Below are positions 10,401 to 18,595 of a stretch of 64,000 nucleotides of DNA, piece by piece (the first letter of the stretch is position 1; the number at the start of each line of letters is the position of its first letter). A program made the translations under genes and the position numbers. Origin of the DNA: Robiginitalea sp. SC105. GTDB lineage: Bacteria; Bacteroidota; Bacteroidia; Flavobacteriales; Flavobacteriaceae. Under the pieces are notes generated by a model. The model saw only the letters and a program-made list of their open reading frames with translations, was not told where the DNA came from and made no database searches. The stretch spans positions 1,848,682-1,912,681 of the forward strand of contig NZ_JACLZF010000001.1 in assembly GCF_014243345.1 (NCBI RefSeq). Direction: 5' to 3'.

Positions 10401-11103
10401 GATATTCAACAGGGAGCACGAAGGCCCGGCTGCAGTGCATTTGTCCGAAACCGTCCGGCGCGGGAACCCGGACGATACAGGTGTGCAGCGCCCCGCGTAT
10501 TCGCTGATGACGGGTTTTATCGGCACGGCGTCCATCAACCACGCGCTTTCCCGCCACGGATATGATGCGGATGCCTACCGCTTGCTGCGGCAGCGGGATT
10601 ACCCCTCCTGGCTGTATCCCGTGGTCAACGGGGCGACCACCATCTGGGAGCGGTTGAATTCCTATACAGTGGAAGACGGCTTTGGCGGCAATAACAGCAT
10701 GAACTCCTTTAATCACTATTCCTTTGGTGCCGTGGCATCCTGGATGTACAACCATTCCCTGGGGATACAGCGCGACCCGGCCCACCCGGGATTCCAGCAC
10801 TTTATCCTGGCCCCGACCCCGGACCCGGACGGGGAACTCCGATTTGCCCGGGGCCATTACGACAGCCCCTATGGCCGGATCGAAAGCAGCTGGCAGCTGA
10901 CCGGTGACGGGGTGGACTATGCCTTTACCGTACCCCCGAACAGCCGGGCCACCCTTATTCTGGATGCAGTGAGCGCGAAACAAATCACCGAAGGCGGCCG
11001 AAAACTGAAGCGCAGCAAGGGCATTTCAGGGATCGCCGAAACCGCCGGCCAGGTGCGGATGGAACTGGCCTCCGGGAATTACCGCTTCCGGGTCGCGGAA
11101 TAG
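7489..11103 (+). CDS. exported alpha-L-rhamnosidase, GH78, with large inserted domain
   Basis: A 1204-residue GH78 alpha-L-rhamnosidase, cleaving terminal L-rhamnose from glycans. The ATG at 7489 starts a clear signal peptide (LGLLFLSFLFSASL); the frame is open from 7432 but those residues add nothing. Order of parts: N-terminal Ig-like domain (LDRPLGLDEAQPRFSW), an inserted beta-rich region of about 240 residues, the Bac_rhamnosid_N region with YELHLNG, then the alpha/alpha-barrel. The general acid is probably Glu757 in RNERMGWSGD. A C-terminal beta-domain closes the protein. It is about 300 residues longer than the paralogue at 19918, and the extra block may be a CBM67-like rhamnose-binding module (inference). 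It converges with the NCS1 permease gene, only 4 bases apart. Confidence 0.92.
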   Translation: MSITCRSSRLGLLFLSFLFSASLSSQVRVDSLRTEYLDRPLGLDEAQPRFSWQLLTDGDARGIQQAAYRIRVSGPGDTPAWDSGRREGARALNIAYEGERLLPKTRYSWSITVWDQDNREHQGGSWFETGLLDTDPDSEGWKGAAWIGGGPEDLQLYSHYLSVFQLDFGLQLDEASRSTRAAFLIGANDPRLMDADRNLQGVASGRDGHYISFELDISGLETADGLAKLHVYRVGYARGDSPETPFKTLDIPRDLLNPANQYAPHRVFLKSNFGIFQVYLDGEDEAHEISKAEGGGGPFGPQGFNLNPVGPGNNYISFPMLADIGLHLHPGQQATFTGITVRNYREPANILFREEPGTGYSGLFSDHLSPAFRAAPAGLMADGGEEGLLLTADPSHSAAPMLRRAFILEDKPIARARVYATARGIYELHLNGNRVGDYYFTPGLTQYNRHHQYQVYDVADQLQAGSENVLGGWLSEGWWSGNITYSGENWNFFGDRPSLRALLEVTYQDGTQTTVATEPESWKLFTEGPLRYGSYFQGEVYDARLEAGVSGWSAPGYDASAWRPAVEVPLEGTTFPGLDYANLQLIGQIGLPPAIVKTLEADSMEEVRPGVFVYDMGQNMVGFPEIRIRDGQAGDTVLLRYAEVRYPELPEYAGNEGMVMMENIRAALTQDLYILKGGDEVIRPRFTFHGYRFMELSGVGQAPAKEDVKGLVVSSIRHLDSHYETSDPLVNRFWENITWSLRANFLSIPTDTPARNERMGWSGDINVFSQAATYLAGVAPFLSRHLLAMRDIQREDGRFTDVAPVGGGFGGTLWGSAGMILPWEVYLQYGDTRILEDHYDAMAQYLDFLDSRIDPETGRLEEGPLGDWLSPEGSKNDNSLLWAAYHAYDLKIMAEIASLLDKGEDASRYQQRYEERKAYFNKTYVDPETHRTIHSGFAGRMFGPPPPGYESPEPGDLVDTQASYAIPLNFGIFNREHEGPAAVHLSETVRRGNPDDTGVQRPAYSLMTGFIGTASINHALSRHGYDADAYRLLRQRDYPSWLYPVVNGATTIWERLNSYTVEDGFGGNNSMNSFNHYSFGAVASWMYNHSLGIQRDPAHPGFQHFILAPTPDPDGELRFARGHYDSPYGRIESSWQLTGDGVDYAFTVPPNSRATLILDAVSAKQITEGGRKLKRSKGISGIAETAGQVRMELASGNYRFRVAE

Positions 11104-11107
11104 CCGG

Positions 11108-12526
11108 CTACGCAGCCTTGGGCTTTACGTGGGCCAGGCGGCTCAGCCACAGGAAGAGCAGGCCGCTTACAATCCAGGCAGGCAGCGTCAGGAAGGACAG
11201 GAAGATCCCCTGGGTGACCGAGAGCAGGTAGAAACCGCCGGCGCTGAGGAGCCATGCCAGCAGGACCGCCCGGTTGATCCCCAGGTTGTGGAATTCCGCG
11301 TAGTTGGGGACCAGGCCGGCCCGTTTCCCGAAAAAGTGTTCAAAGGCAATAACCGCCCCAACCGGGGCCAGGATAAACCCGTAGAGTGCCACGAAATCCA
11401 GCAGTTTCATGGCAAAGGCCGGAAACAGCCCTGCAAGTGTGGCGATGCCCCCGGCCAACAGGGTTACCCGGAAGGTGGATGCCTTGGGCAAAAGGGCCTG
11501 GAAGGCCAGGCCGGCCCGGTAGATGGTCGGGTTGGCGGTGGTCCAGCCGGCGAGTACCACGGCGATGATGCCGAAAAATCCAATGGCGTTATAGGCCAGG
11601 GGCCCGGGTGCCACCGTGGGGGCCGACCCCATCCCCAGCATTTCCTGGGCTTCGGGGGTCCGCAGGTAGACGGCGTAGAGCAGGGCAGCTGCGATCCAGG
11701 CCATGTAGTGCCCCACATACATGCCGGCTGCCGTGGTCCAGCCGCTGCTGGCCTTTTTGGCAAAACGGAAAACGGACAGATCGGACATGCCGATGTGCAT
11801 GGCCGCATTGGCAAACCAGGACCAGAGCACCACATGCCAGAAGGTGTATTTGATCTGGCCCGGGAAGGGCTCAGAGCCTTCCCCCCAGATATCCCAGAAT
11901 TCCCCGAAAGAGCCGATCCCCAGCTGGCGCAGGGCCACCACCCCGCAGGCGACAAATGCCAGCACGATCACCGGAGACATCCAGTTGGCTGCCCTGGAGA
12001 CGGTTTCATACCCCTTGGCGGCGATCAGGGAGATGGCCGCCCCGATGGCCAGTACGATGAGGACCCAGGTTAGGCCGCTGGGCATGGTATCGGTCAGTTT
12101 GGGCATCTCCATATCAAAGGGCACGCCCACGGCGGTGGCGGAGACGGTAATCATCGCCCCGGCCAGGAAACAGAAGAGGATGCCGTTGGCCAGGTTATAC
12201 CCGATGACGAGCTTTTTCCCGCAGATCTTCTCCAGGTGGTAGTAAAGCGTCAGCCGGTGTTTGACCGCGATTTCCGCCGTCAGGTAACGCCAGCTCAGCA
12301 CGGCCAGCAGGTTGCCCACCAGCAAACCGATGATCAGGTCAAAGGCGCTCACGCCCGTGGTCAGAAAGAGCGGGCCGATCACGAATTCCGTTCCTGCCGC
12401 GTGTTCCCCGGCATACATGCCCAAAAAGCTCTTCCAGCCTTTCAGGCGGGATTCCGGTACGGGCTGCCGTTCAAATTCGCCCCCGGCCAGTTCCTCGATC
12501 TGTTCCTCTATGTCGAATTGTGTCAT
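11108..12526 (-). CDS. NCS1-type permease, last gene of the rhamnose operon
   Basis: A 472-residue integral membrane protein with about twelve hydrophobic segments, resembling the purine/cytosine permease branch of the NCS1 family (LeuT fold, usually proton or sodium symport). The short acidic N-terminus precedes the first helix, and GMYAGEHAAGTEF is typical of the helix-1 region. It sits 44 bases after lldD and is probably the last gene of the rhamnose operon. No known rhamnose carrier (RhaT, RhaP or ABC type) is in the window, so it may carry rhamnose, lactate or another pathway compound, though known NCS1 proteins move nucleobases, allantoin, hydantoins or vitamins. The leader carries AAAACCAACC (12541-12550 on the minus strand). 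The family is likely and the substrate open. Confidence 0.8.
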   Translation of the reverse strand: MTQFDIEEQIEELAGGEFERQPVPESRLKGWKSFLGMYAGEHAAGTEFVIGPLFLTTGVSAFDLIIGLLVGNLLAVLSWRYLTAEIAVKHRLTLYYHLEKICGKKLVIGYNLANGILFCFLAGAMITVSATAVGVPFDMEMPKLTDTMPSGLTWVLIVLAIGAAISLIAAKGYETVSRAANWMSPVIVLAFVACGVVALRQLGIGSFGEFWDIWGEGSEPFPGQIKYTFWHVVLWSWFANAAMHIGMSDLSVFRFAKKASSGWTTAAGMYVGHYMAWIAAALLYAVYLRTPEAQEMLGMGSAPTVAPGPLAYNAIGFFGIIAVVLAGWTTANPTIYRAGLAFQALLPKASTFRVTLLAGGIATLAGLFPAFAMKLLDFVALYGFILAPVGAVIAFEHFFGKRAGLVPNYAEFHNLGINRAVLLAWLLSAGGFYLLSVTQGIFLSFLTLPAWIVSGLLFLWLSRLAHVKPKAA

Positions 12527-12570
12527 GGATTCAGTTGTTTGGTTGGTTTTGCGGGGTTCCCCGCGCTTTA

Positions 12571-13737
12571 TTAAGATGAATTCCGGGCAGTCCGGTGGGT
12601 GACCAGGTGTTTGGGAAGGTCTTCCACCCGCTCGCAGCAGAGTTGGTCCATCACCTGGCGGAACTGGGTTTTCAGCATGGCCATGGTATGGTCGCCCCCA
12701 CGGGCCCCCAGGGCGCCCACCCCGTACATAAAGGAACGGCCCATAAAGGTGAAATTGGCCCCGCAGGCCATGGCGCGCGCCACGTCCGGGCCACCCCTCA
12801 GGCCACTATCCACCATCACGGTGATCCGGTCCCGGTACCTGGCGGCCAGCCGGGTCAGCGGGTGGATGGTCGCCTCGCCGGCGTCGAGCTGCCGCCCGCC
12901 GTGGTTGGAGACGATGATCCCGTCAAAACCGAGTTTCACCGCCTGCTCGGTATCCCATTCAGAAGCCACGCCTTTTAAGACCAGTTTGCCCTTCCACTGA
13001 TCCCGGATGGGTTTGATTTTTTCCGCGTCCAGCAGGCCCGAAAACGTGCGGTTCATGAACGCCCCGAGCTGGCGGAGGTTCATGCCCCCGGGCATATAGG
13101 GTTTCAACGTTTCAAATGTCGGCTGTCCGTAGCGAAGCGTCTGCATGGCCCATCGGGGCTTGCCCAGGACCTGCAGGACATTGGCCAGGGACATTTTCGG
13201 CGGGAGGGCCAGCCCGTTTTTGATGTCGCGCGGCCGGTAGCCAAAAGTCGGCACATCGCACAGGAGTACCAGCACGGGGCAGCCTGCGGCATCGGCACGG
13301 CGGAGGATATCCTTCCGGATCTCCGGCTCAATCGGGTTGTAGAGCTGGAACCAGGCCCGGCCCTCGGTGAGTTCGGCTGCCCGTTCAATATCCGTGGTGG
13401 TGACTGTACTCAGGATAAAGGGGAGGTTATGTTTCAAGGCAGCTTTGGCCAGGATTTCCGGGGCATTGGGCCACATGAGCCCCTGCAGACCCACCGGGGC
13501 CACCCCCAGCGGCATGTCGTACCGGTGGCCAAAGAGTTCGCAGCTGGTATCCACACCGCCAAATTCGCGGATATACCGGGGTTCCAGCTGCACCTCCCGA
13601 AGCTCCCGGGTGTTGCGGTGCAGGTTGATATCCTCGTTGCACCCCCCATCCAGGTACTCAAAGGCGAATGCCGGCATCCGGCGTCGCGCCTTTTCGCGCA
13701 GGGCGTCAATGGAGGGATAGCGGGTGTTGAAATCCAT
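12571..13737 (-). CDS. lldD: FMN-dependent L-lactate dehydrogenase
   Basis: A 388-residue member of the FMN-dependent alpha-hydroxy-acid dehydrogenase family, oxidising L-lactate to pyruvate. The signature SNHGGRQLD carries the active-site His and the substrate-binding Arg. The N-terminal part has the TRYPSIDALREKARRRMP segment seen in LldD-type proteins, and VDSGLRGG marks the phosphate-binding side of the barrel. It starts one base after the stop codon of the kinase gene, so the two are almost certainly cotranscribed. In this operon it uses the L-lactate made when the aldolase/dehydrogenase fusion oxidises L-lactaldehyde. Closely related glycolate or mandelate dehydrogenases cannot be excluded by sequence alone, but the context favours lactate. 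Confidence 0.88.
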   Translation of the reverse strand: MDFNTRYPSIDALREKARRRMPAFAFEYLDGGCNEDINLHRNTRELREVQLEPRYIREFGGVDTSCELFGHRYDMPLGVAPVGLQGLMWPNAPEILAKAALKHNLPFILSTVTTTDIERAAELTEGRAWFQLYNPIEPEIRKDILRRADAAGCPVLVLLCDVPTFGYRPRDIKNGLALPPKMSLANVLQVLGKPRWAMQTLRYGQPTFETLKPYMPGGMNLRQLGAFMNRTFSGLLDAEKIKPIRDQWKGKLVLKGVASEWDTEQAVKLGFDGIIVSNHGGRQLDAGEATIHPLTRLAARYRDRITVMVDSGLRGGPDVARAMACGANFTFMGRSFMYGVGALGARGGDHTMAMLKTQFRQVMDQLCCERVEDLPKHLVTHRTARNSS

Positions 13738-13738
13738 A

Positions 13739-15112
13739 TCAGGACAGGGTTAATGGTTTGTGTTTTTTTAATGCGTAGTGCTCCTGGAGGAAACCCTTGG
13801 GGATGTGCCTGCCGGAAACTGCCAGAGCAGCACCCAGGGCCGAGCCCAGGGAAGCATCCGTGGTGCGGATCCGGATGGGCGTCAATAGCTGGGAAAGCAT
13901 TTCGATGAACACTTCGTTGCGGCTGAATCCGCCGTCAATATAGAGCCTTTTTATGCCGGCGTCCCCGATTACGTGTTGGATATGGCTGCTTTGCAACAGG
14001 CAGAGCTCGTAAACCAACTGGTGGTAGGCTGCTTTGTAGGTATCGTGGACCCAACGGGTATTTTCGGGGCAATTGTCACTTTCCAGGCTTTTCCAACGGA
14101 AGGCTGCCGTGCCCGCCTTGCGGATGGACCGGAAGCATTTTGGGTCGAAGGCCACCTGGTGGTAATAGTCCCTGGGACAGTCGTACCGGCTGGCCAGTTC
14201 GTCCAGTTGCAACCGGAATTCGTTGCCCAGGAACAGGCGGGAAGCCAGGACCGGTTGTCCGTCGGTACGCATGTAGTTGATGCAATCCCGTTCCCGGTCC
14301 GCCACCGTCAGCCGGCCCCCGGTAAACGGGTTCAGGGCAATGCTCCAGGTACCAGTGGAGAGGAGGACAAAAGGCTTGCCGATGCTTTCCAGGTAGGGCA
14401 ACAGGGCAGCCGAACTGTCGTGGATGCCCGGCCCGACCAACAGGTCGTGTCCGCCCCATTGCACCCGTGCCATCGTATCTGCCGGGACCAAAGGCGGGAG
14501 CAGGTGGTTAATCCCTTCTTCCTCCACCCATCGGTGGTAGGCCTGGCGGGAATAGTCCCAGAGCGCCGTGTGGCAACCAATGCTGGTGAATTCCGAAACA
14601 GGAATTCCGGTAAATACATAGCTGAGGTACTGGGGCAGGTGCAGGCTGCAGCGGATTTTCCCGAAGGTCTCCGGTTGTTTTTCCTTAAGCCAGTAGAGTT
14701 GCAGGCCGGAATTCAGCATCCCGGCCCGGGAAGTGCCCGTCGCCGTACAGAACCCGGTTTCCGGTCCATAGCGGGCATAAAAGGATTCTTCCACGTCCCG
14801 CGGCATGGGTTTGGTATAATTGTAGAGGGGGGTGAGCACCTTTCCCTCCTGGTCCAGATGGGCCAGGCTCGCCCCGTAGCTCGAAAAATTCAGGGTGCCG
14901 ACTGCGTATTTTCCGGAATTCAGGATGTTCCCGAGGGTTTGCTGCATCCAGGCCACAAGGGCCTGCAGGTCCTCGGTGGGGTAGCCGTCTTCGTCCCGGG
15001 TCAGGGGGAGTTTGTGGTATTCCCGGTAGACCTCCCGGAAATCCTCATCGAAGAGGAAGAACTTCTTGTTCGTTTTTCCGATATCGAAAACGGCAGTCAG
15101 CGGTTTTTTCAT
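13739..15112 (-). CDS. rhaB: FGGY-family kinase, probable L-rhamnulokinase
   Basis: A 457-residue FGGY-family carbohydrate kinase with an ASKHA fold. The first phosphate motif is FDIGKTNKKFFLF at the N-terminus. The second-domain ATP motif is near LLSTGTWS and the adenosine motif is in YIDGGFSRNE. Position between rhaI and lldD, with 10 bases to rhaI and 1 base to lldD, makes L-rhamnulose the likely substrate, phosphorylated at O1 for the aldolase. The N-terminal motif is not that of E. coli RhaB, so this is a different subfamily assigned to the job by context. L-fuculose or another ketose remains possible. No other kinase is present in the operon. Confidence 0.8.
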   Translation of the reverse strand: MKKPLTAVFDIGKTNKKFFLFDEDFREVYREYHKLPLTRDEDGYPTEDLQALVAWMQQTLGNILNSGKYAVGTLNFSSYGASLAHLDQEGKVLTPLYNYTKPMPRDVEESFYARYGPETGFCTATGTSRAGMLNSGLQLYWLKEKQPETFGKIRCSLHLPQYLSYVFTGIPVSEFTSIGCHTALWDYSRQAYHRWVEEEGINHLLPPLVPADTMARVQWGGHDLLVGPGIHDSSAALLPYLESIGKPFVLLSTGTWSIALNPFTGGRLTVADRERDCINYMRTDGQPVLASRLFLGNEFRLQLDELASRYDCPRDYYHQVAFDPKCFRSIRKAGTAAFRWKSLESDNCPENTRWVHDTYKAAYHQLVYELCLLQSSHIQHVIGDAGIKRLYIDGGFSRNEVFIEMLSQLLTPIRIRTTDASLGSALGAALAVSGRHIPKGFLQEHYALKKHKPLTLS

Positions 15113-15122
15113 CGGGTGGGGT

Positions 15123-16403
15123 TCAAAGTCCTGTTGCTACGGTTTCGCTTCCCCGCTGATCGGTCAGGTGGCGGCGCACATCCAGCTGGCGGTATGCAGC
15201 CAGGGGGTCAAGGGCTGCTCCGGATTGGAGCCGTGCCTGCCGGAGCAGGGGCCGGACATCGGTCCGGTAGGCATCCTGCAGGATTTCCTGGCAACGGACC
15301 ACGTCGTGTTCCTGCTGCGCGTTCCCGAGGGCTTCCTGATCTACGAGCAGCGCCTTGGCGTAGGCTTCCCGGATGGCTTCCAGGGATTGGATCAGGTCTT
15401 CGAGGGGGTCCTTGGTGTTATGGCTCGCATCGATCATCCAGGCCGGGTAGGGGTTGCCCGGGTTGTTTCGCATGCCGTAAACCAGTTCGTTGAAGATCAG
15501 GAAGAGGGCATAGGGCTTGATGCTGCCCACGGTCAGGTCGTCGTCCCCGTATTTGCTGTCGTTGAAATGGAAGCCGCCCAGTTTCCCCTTGTACATGAGG
15601 GTCGCTACGATCTGCTCGATATTCGTGTTGGGCAGGTGGTGGCCCAGGTCCACCAGGGTGTAGGCCTTTGGCCCGCAATGGTTGGCCAGCATGAAAGAGG
15701 TGCCCCAGTCCTGTATCACTGTACTGTAGAAATTCGGCTCATAGGGTTTGTATTCGATGAAGAGCTTCCAGTCCCCGGGAAGGGCCGCATAGATCTGTGA
15801 CAGGCTGTCCGCCGCGCGGTCAAGCGCCTGCTGGAAATTGGCTTGCCCCGGGAAATTGGCCCCGTCGGCCAGCCAGACCGTCAGGCTTTTGGAACCGAGC
15901 TTTTCCCCGATGCGGATTACCTCGATGTTATGGGCAATCGCCTGCTCCCGGCTCGCATGGGCGCTGTTGCTCAGCGAACCGTATTTGTAACTTTCCGGGG
16001 CCCCTTTCGGGTCCTGGAAGGTGTTGGAGTTCATGGCGTCGAACACCAGGCCAGCTTCGGAGGCCCGCTCCCGGATGGCCCGGTAATCCTCAGGGACGTC
16101 CCAGGGGATGTGGAGGGAAATGGCCCCGGCCGAACCGGTTAGGGCGTGCAGCAGCCCCACATCGTCTATTTTTTCTTCCAGGCTCCTGGGCTCGCCGGGC
16201 ATGGAAAAGCGCCCGAAACGCGTGCCGCCTGCCCCCAGCGCCCAACTGGGGATGGCCACCTGGAATTCCGAAAGTTTCCGGACCACCTCCCCGGCATCCC
16301 GGCCGGATTTGTCGAGTTGTCCGGACAGGAAGCCGAAGGAGGCTTCCTGGTCGGCCGCCCCTGTTTTATTGATCGTTGCGACTAGGTCCCTGGATATTTT
16401 CAT
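15123..16403 (-). CDS. rhaI: L-rhamnose isomerase, Pseudomonas stutzeri type
   Basis: A TIM-barrel isomerase of about 426 residues converting L-rhamnose to L-rhamnulose. It follows the P. stutzeri-type enzyme along its length, including SLHIPWD, FDAMNSNTFQD, YKYGSLSN, FYSTVIQDWG, DLGHHLPNTNIEQ and GGFHFNDSKYGDDD. The acidic and His metal ligands for two divalent ions sit in the last motifs. I choose the ATG at 16403 (MKISRDLVA). An ATG at 16424 is possible, and one at 16469 would run through a hairpin. It is the second gene of the operon, 10 bases before the kinase. This RhaI type is unrelated in close sequence to E. coli RhaA and accepts several aldoses in vitro. Confidence 0.93.
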   Translation of the reverse strand: MKISRDLVATINKTGAADQEASFGFLSGQLDKSGRDAGEVVRKLSEFQVAIPSWALGAGGTRFGRFSMPGEPRSLEEKIDDVGLLHALTGSAGAISLHIPWDVPEDYRAIRERASEAGLVFDAMNSNTFQDPKGAPESYKYGSLSNSAHASREQAIAHNIEVIRIGEKLGSKSLTVWLADGANFPGQANFQQALDRAADSLSQIYAALPGDWKLFIEYKPYEPNFYSTVIQDWGTSFMLANHCGPKAYTLVDLGHHLPNTNIEQIVATLMYKGKLGGFHFNDSKYGDDDLTVGSIKPYALFLIFNELVYGMRNNPGNPYPAWMIDASHNTKDPLEDLIQSLEAIREAYAKALLVDQEALGNAQQEHDVVRCQEILQDAYRTDVRPLLRQARLQSGAALDPLAAYRQLDVRRHLTDQRGSETVATGL

Positions 16404-16438
16404 GTCATTGGGTTGAGCAATCATTTGGAATGACCCCT

Positions 16439-16458
16439 GGGTCCCGCAACCGGGACCC
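16439..16458 (-). promoter_or_regulatory. intercistronic hairpin between rhaEW and rhaI
   Basis: A perfect 8-bp stem GGGTCCCG/CGGGACCC with a 4-base loop lies in the 92-base gap between rhaEW and rhaI. No T-run follows it in the direction of transcription, so it is more likely an RNA-stability or processing element than a terminator. It could let upstream rhaEW mRNA and downstream message differ in level. Confidence 0.5.
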
Positions 16459-16495
16459 GAGCCTTTCACTTGAATTAACTAAACAAAAACCGTTT

Positions 16496-18595
16496 CTACC
16501 GCGTAAAGGCATTGGCCATGCCCCCGTCCACATTGATCATGTTGCCGGTGGACTTCTCCAGCACGCCTACCAGGGCAAAGACCCCGGCTGCGATGTCTTC
16601 CGGGTAGATAATTTCGTTCATCAGGTTGCGCTTGGCATAAAAGGCCGGCAGTTCTTCCACAGAAATCCCGTAAGCCCTGGCGCGTCCCTCGGCCCACTTG
16701 CCTTCCCAGATCTTGCTGCCGACAATAACGCCGTCCGGGTTCACTGTGTTCACGCGGATCTTCTCCGGCCCGAGCTCTGCGGCGAGCAGGCGGACCATGT
16801 GCTGCTGGGCAGCTTTGGCCGTCCCGTACCCCACATTGTTGGGGCCTGCCACCAGCCCGTTTTTGCTGGCGATGCTGATGATATCCCCTCCCAGGCCCTG
16901 TTTCCGCAGGATGGTGGTGGTCTCCTGTGCCAGCTCGAATTGTCCTTTGACCAGGACATCCTGCAGGAGGTCCCAGTCTTTTTCAGTGGTCTCGGCAAGG
17001 GGTTTGGAAATGGCCAGCCCGGCACTGTGCACCAGGATGTCCACGCCCCCGAACTCCAGGCAGGCGCTGTGGATCGCCTCGCGTATGGAGGCCTTGTCCG
17101 TCACGTCGCAAACCGCAGCGGCGGCCTGATCGCGCTTATAGGTGGCAAGCGCTTCCTTCAGGCGGTCCTCCGCAATGTCCGAGAGTACCACATTGGCCCC
17201 TTCTTCGACCAGTTTGTCGGCAATGGCCTTGCCGATGCCGCCTCCGGCACCGGTGACAAAAGCAACCTTCCCTGAAAGCACCTTAGGTTTGGGCATCCGC
17301 TGGAGCTTGGCTTCTTCCAGCAGCCAGTATTCGATATCAAAGGCCTCCTGCCGGGGCAGGGAAGTATAGGAAGAGATCGCCTCGGCCCCCCGCATGACAT
17401 TGATGGCATTGATATAGAATTCACTGGCCACGCGCGTGGTCTGTTTGTCCTTGGAAAAGCTGAACATACCCACCCCGGGATAGAGGATGATCACCGGGTT
17501 TGGGTCCCGCATGGCCGGGCTGTTCTCCCGCTTGCAGGTATCGTAATACTCCGCGTATTCCCGTCGGTATTGTTCAAAGGCCGGTTGCAGTTTGGAGAGT
17601 GTGGCCTCCGGGTCCGTCAGGTCTTCCCCCGGGGCGAGGTCCAGCACGAGTGGCTGGATCTTGGTCCGCAGAAAGTGGTCCGGGCAGGACGTACCCATGG
17701 GCGCCAGCCTTTTCAGGTCGTGGCTGCCGGCAAACTCCAGCACGGGGTGCGAATCGTTGAAATGCCCGATCATCCGGCGGTGGGAGGAACACAGGCCCCG
17801 CAGCAGGGGCATGAGCAGGGCCGCCTGTTCCCTGCGTTTCCCGGCTGGGAGGGAAGCGACCTTCCGGCCGCCGAATACCTGTTCCTGCGCCTTGATATTT
17901 TTGGTGATAAACTCCGAAGCCATTTCGATGACTTCCAGGCTGTTCATATAGCATTCGTAGGAGGTATCCCCCCAGGTGAAGAGGCCATGGCTGCCCAGCA
18001 CGATTCCGCGGATCCCCGGGTTTTCCTCCAGGCACTTTTCCAGTTGCAGGCCCAGGTCAAACCCGGGTCGCTGCCAGGGCACCCAGCCCATGGTATCCCC
18101 CCAGATTTCCCGCGTGACTTCCTGGCTGTCCGCAGCGGCCGCAACTGCAATCAGCGCATCGGGGTGCAGGTGGTCGATATGTTTGAAGGGCAGCAGGCCG
18201 TGCAGGGGGGTGTCGATGGAGGGTGCCCGGCTGTCCAGGTCATAGATGCAGTGGTTGAAGAGGCCCACCATCCGGTCTTCGTCGTGCAGGCCCTCATACA
18301 CATTTTTCAGGCTGCGCAGGCGGTCCGTGTAGAGCCCGGCGATGCCCGCGCGGGTGAGGGTGCCGATATCGCCCCCGGAACCCTTGATCCACATCACTTC
18401 GGTGTCCTCCCCGGTAAGGGGGTCCTTTTCGATGGTCTTGCAACTGGTATTGCCGCCCCCGTAGTTGGTTATCCGCAGGTCCGCACCCAGGATGTTGGAA
18501 CGATACAGGAAAAGGGCCACCTGGTCGTCGCCAAGTGCGGCGGCCTCCTCTTCGTCCCAGAGGTAGTCGACGTGCTTGAAGGTTTTTGTTTTCAT
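16496..18595 (-). CDS. rhaEW: bifunctional rhamnulose-1-phosphate aldolase / lactaldehyde dehydrogenase
   Basis: A 699-residue fusion. Residues 1 to about 400 form a class II aldolase/adducin domain, with TNYGGGNTSCK, a histidine cluster in HIDHLHPDAL and SHGLFTWG, expected to bind Zn(II). It splits L-rhamnulose-1-phosphate into dihydroxyacetone phosphate and L-lactaldehyde. Residues from about 425 are a short-chain dehydrogenase with the nucleotide motif TGAGGGIGKA and the catalytic YGTAK. It is expected to oxidise L-lactaldehyde to L-lactate, as for B. subtilis RhaEW. Length and domain order match the known fusion family. It is the first gene of the operon, 93 bases from the divergent GntR-type regulator gene. 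Cytoplasmic; no signal peptide. Confidence 0.92.
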   Translation of the reverse strand: MKTKTFKHVDYLWDEEEAAALGDDQVALFLYRSNILGADLRITNYGGGNTSCKTIEKDPLTGEDTEVMWIKGSGGDIGTLTRAGIAGLYTDRLRSLKNVYEGLHDEDRMVGLFNHCIYDLDSRAPSIDTPLHGLLPFKHIDHLHPDALIAVAAAADSQEVTREIWGDTMGWVPWQRPGFDLGLQLEKCLEENPGIRGIVLGSHGLFTWGDTSYECYMNSLEVIEMASEFITKNIKAQEQVFGGRKVASLPAGKRREQAALLMPLLRGLCSSHRRMIGHFNDSHPVLEFAGSHDLKRLAPMGTSCPDHFLRTKIQPLVLDLAPGEDLTDPEATLSKLQPAFEQYRREYAEYYDTCKRENSPAMRDPNPVIILYPGVGMFSFSKDKQTTRVASEFYINAINVMRGAEAISSYTSLPRQEAFDIEYWLLEEAKLQRMPKPKVLSGKVAFVTGAGGGIGKAIADKLVEEGANVVLSDIAEDRLKEALATYKRDQAAAAVCDVTDKASIREAIHSACLEFGGVDILVHSAGLAISKPLAETTEKDWDLLQDVLVKGQFELAQETTTILRKQGLGGDIISIASKNGLVAGPNNVGYGTAKAAQQHMVRLLAAELGPEKIRVNTVNPDGVIVGSKIWEGKWAEGRARAYGISVEELPAFYAKRNLMNEIIYPEDIAAGVFALVGVLEKSTGNMINVDGGMANAFTR

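Noticed and set aside
13973-15493. Long plus-strand open frame opposite the kinase and rhaI genes
   Set aside because: It overlaps two clearly recognised genes, has no domain, and continues through their gap. It is a codon-bias shadow.
16404-16469. Earlier start codon for rhaI at 16469
   Set aside because: The extension runs through a perfect hairpin and does not resemble the N-terminus of P. stutzeri-type isomerases.
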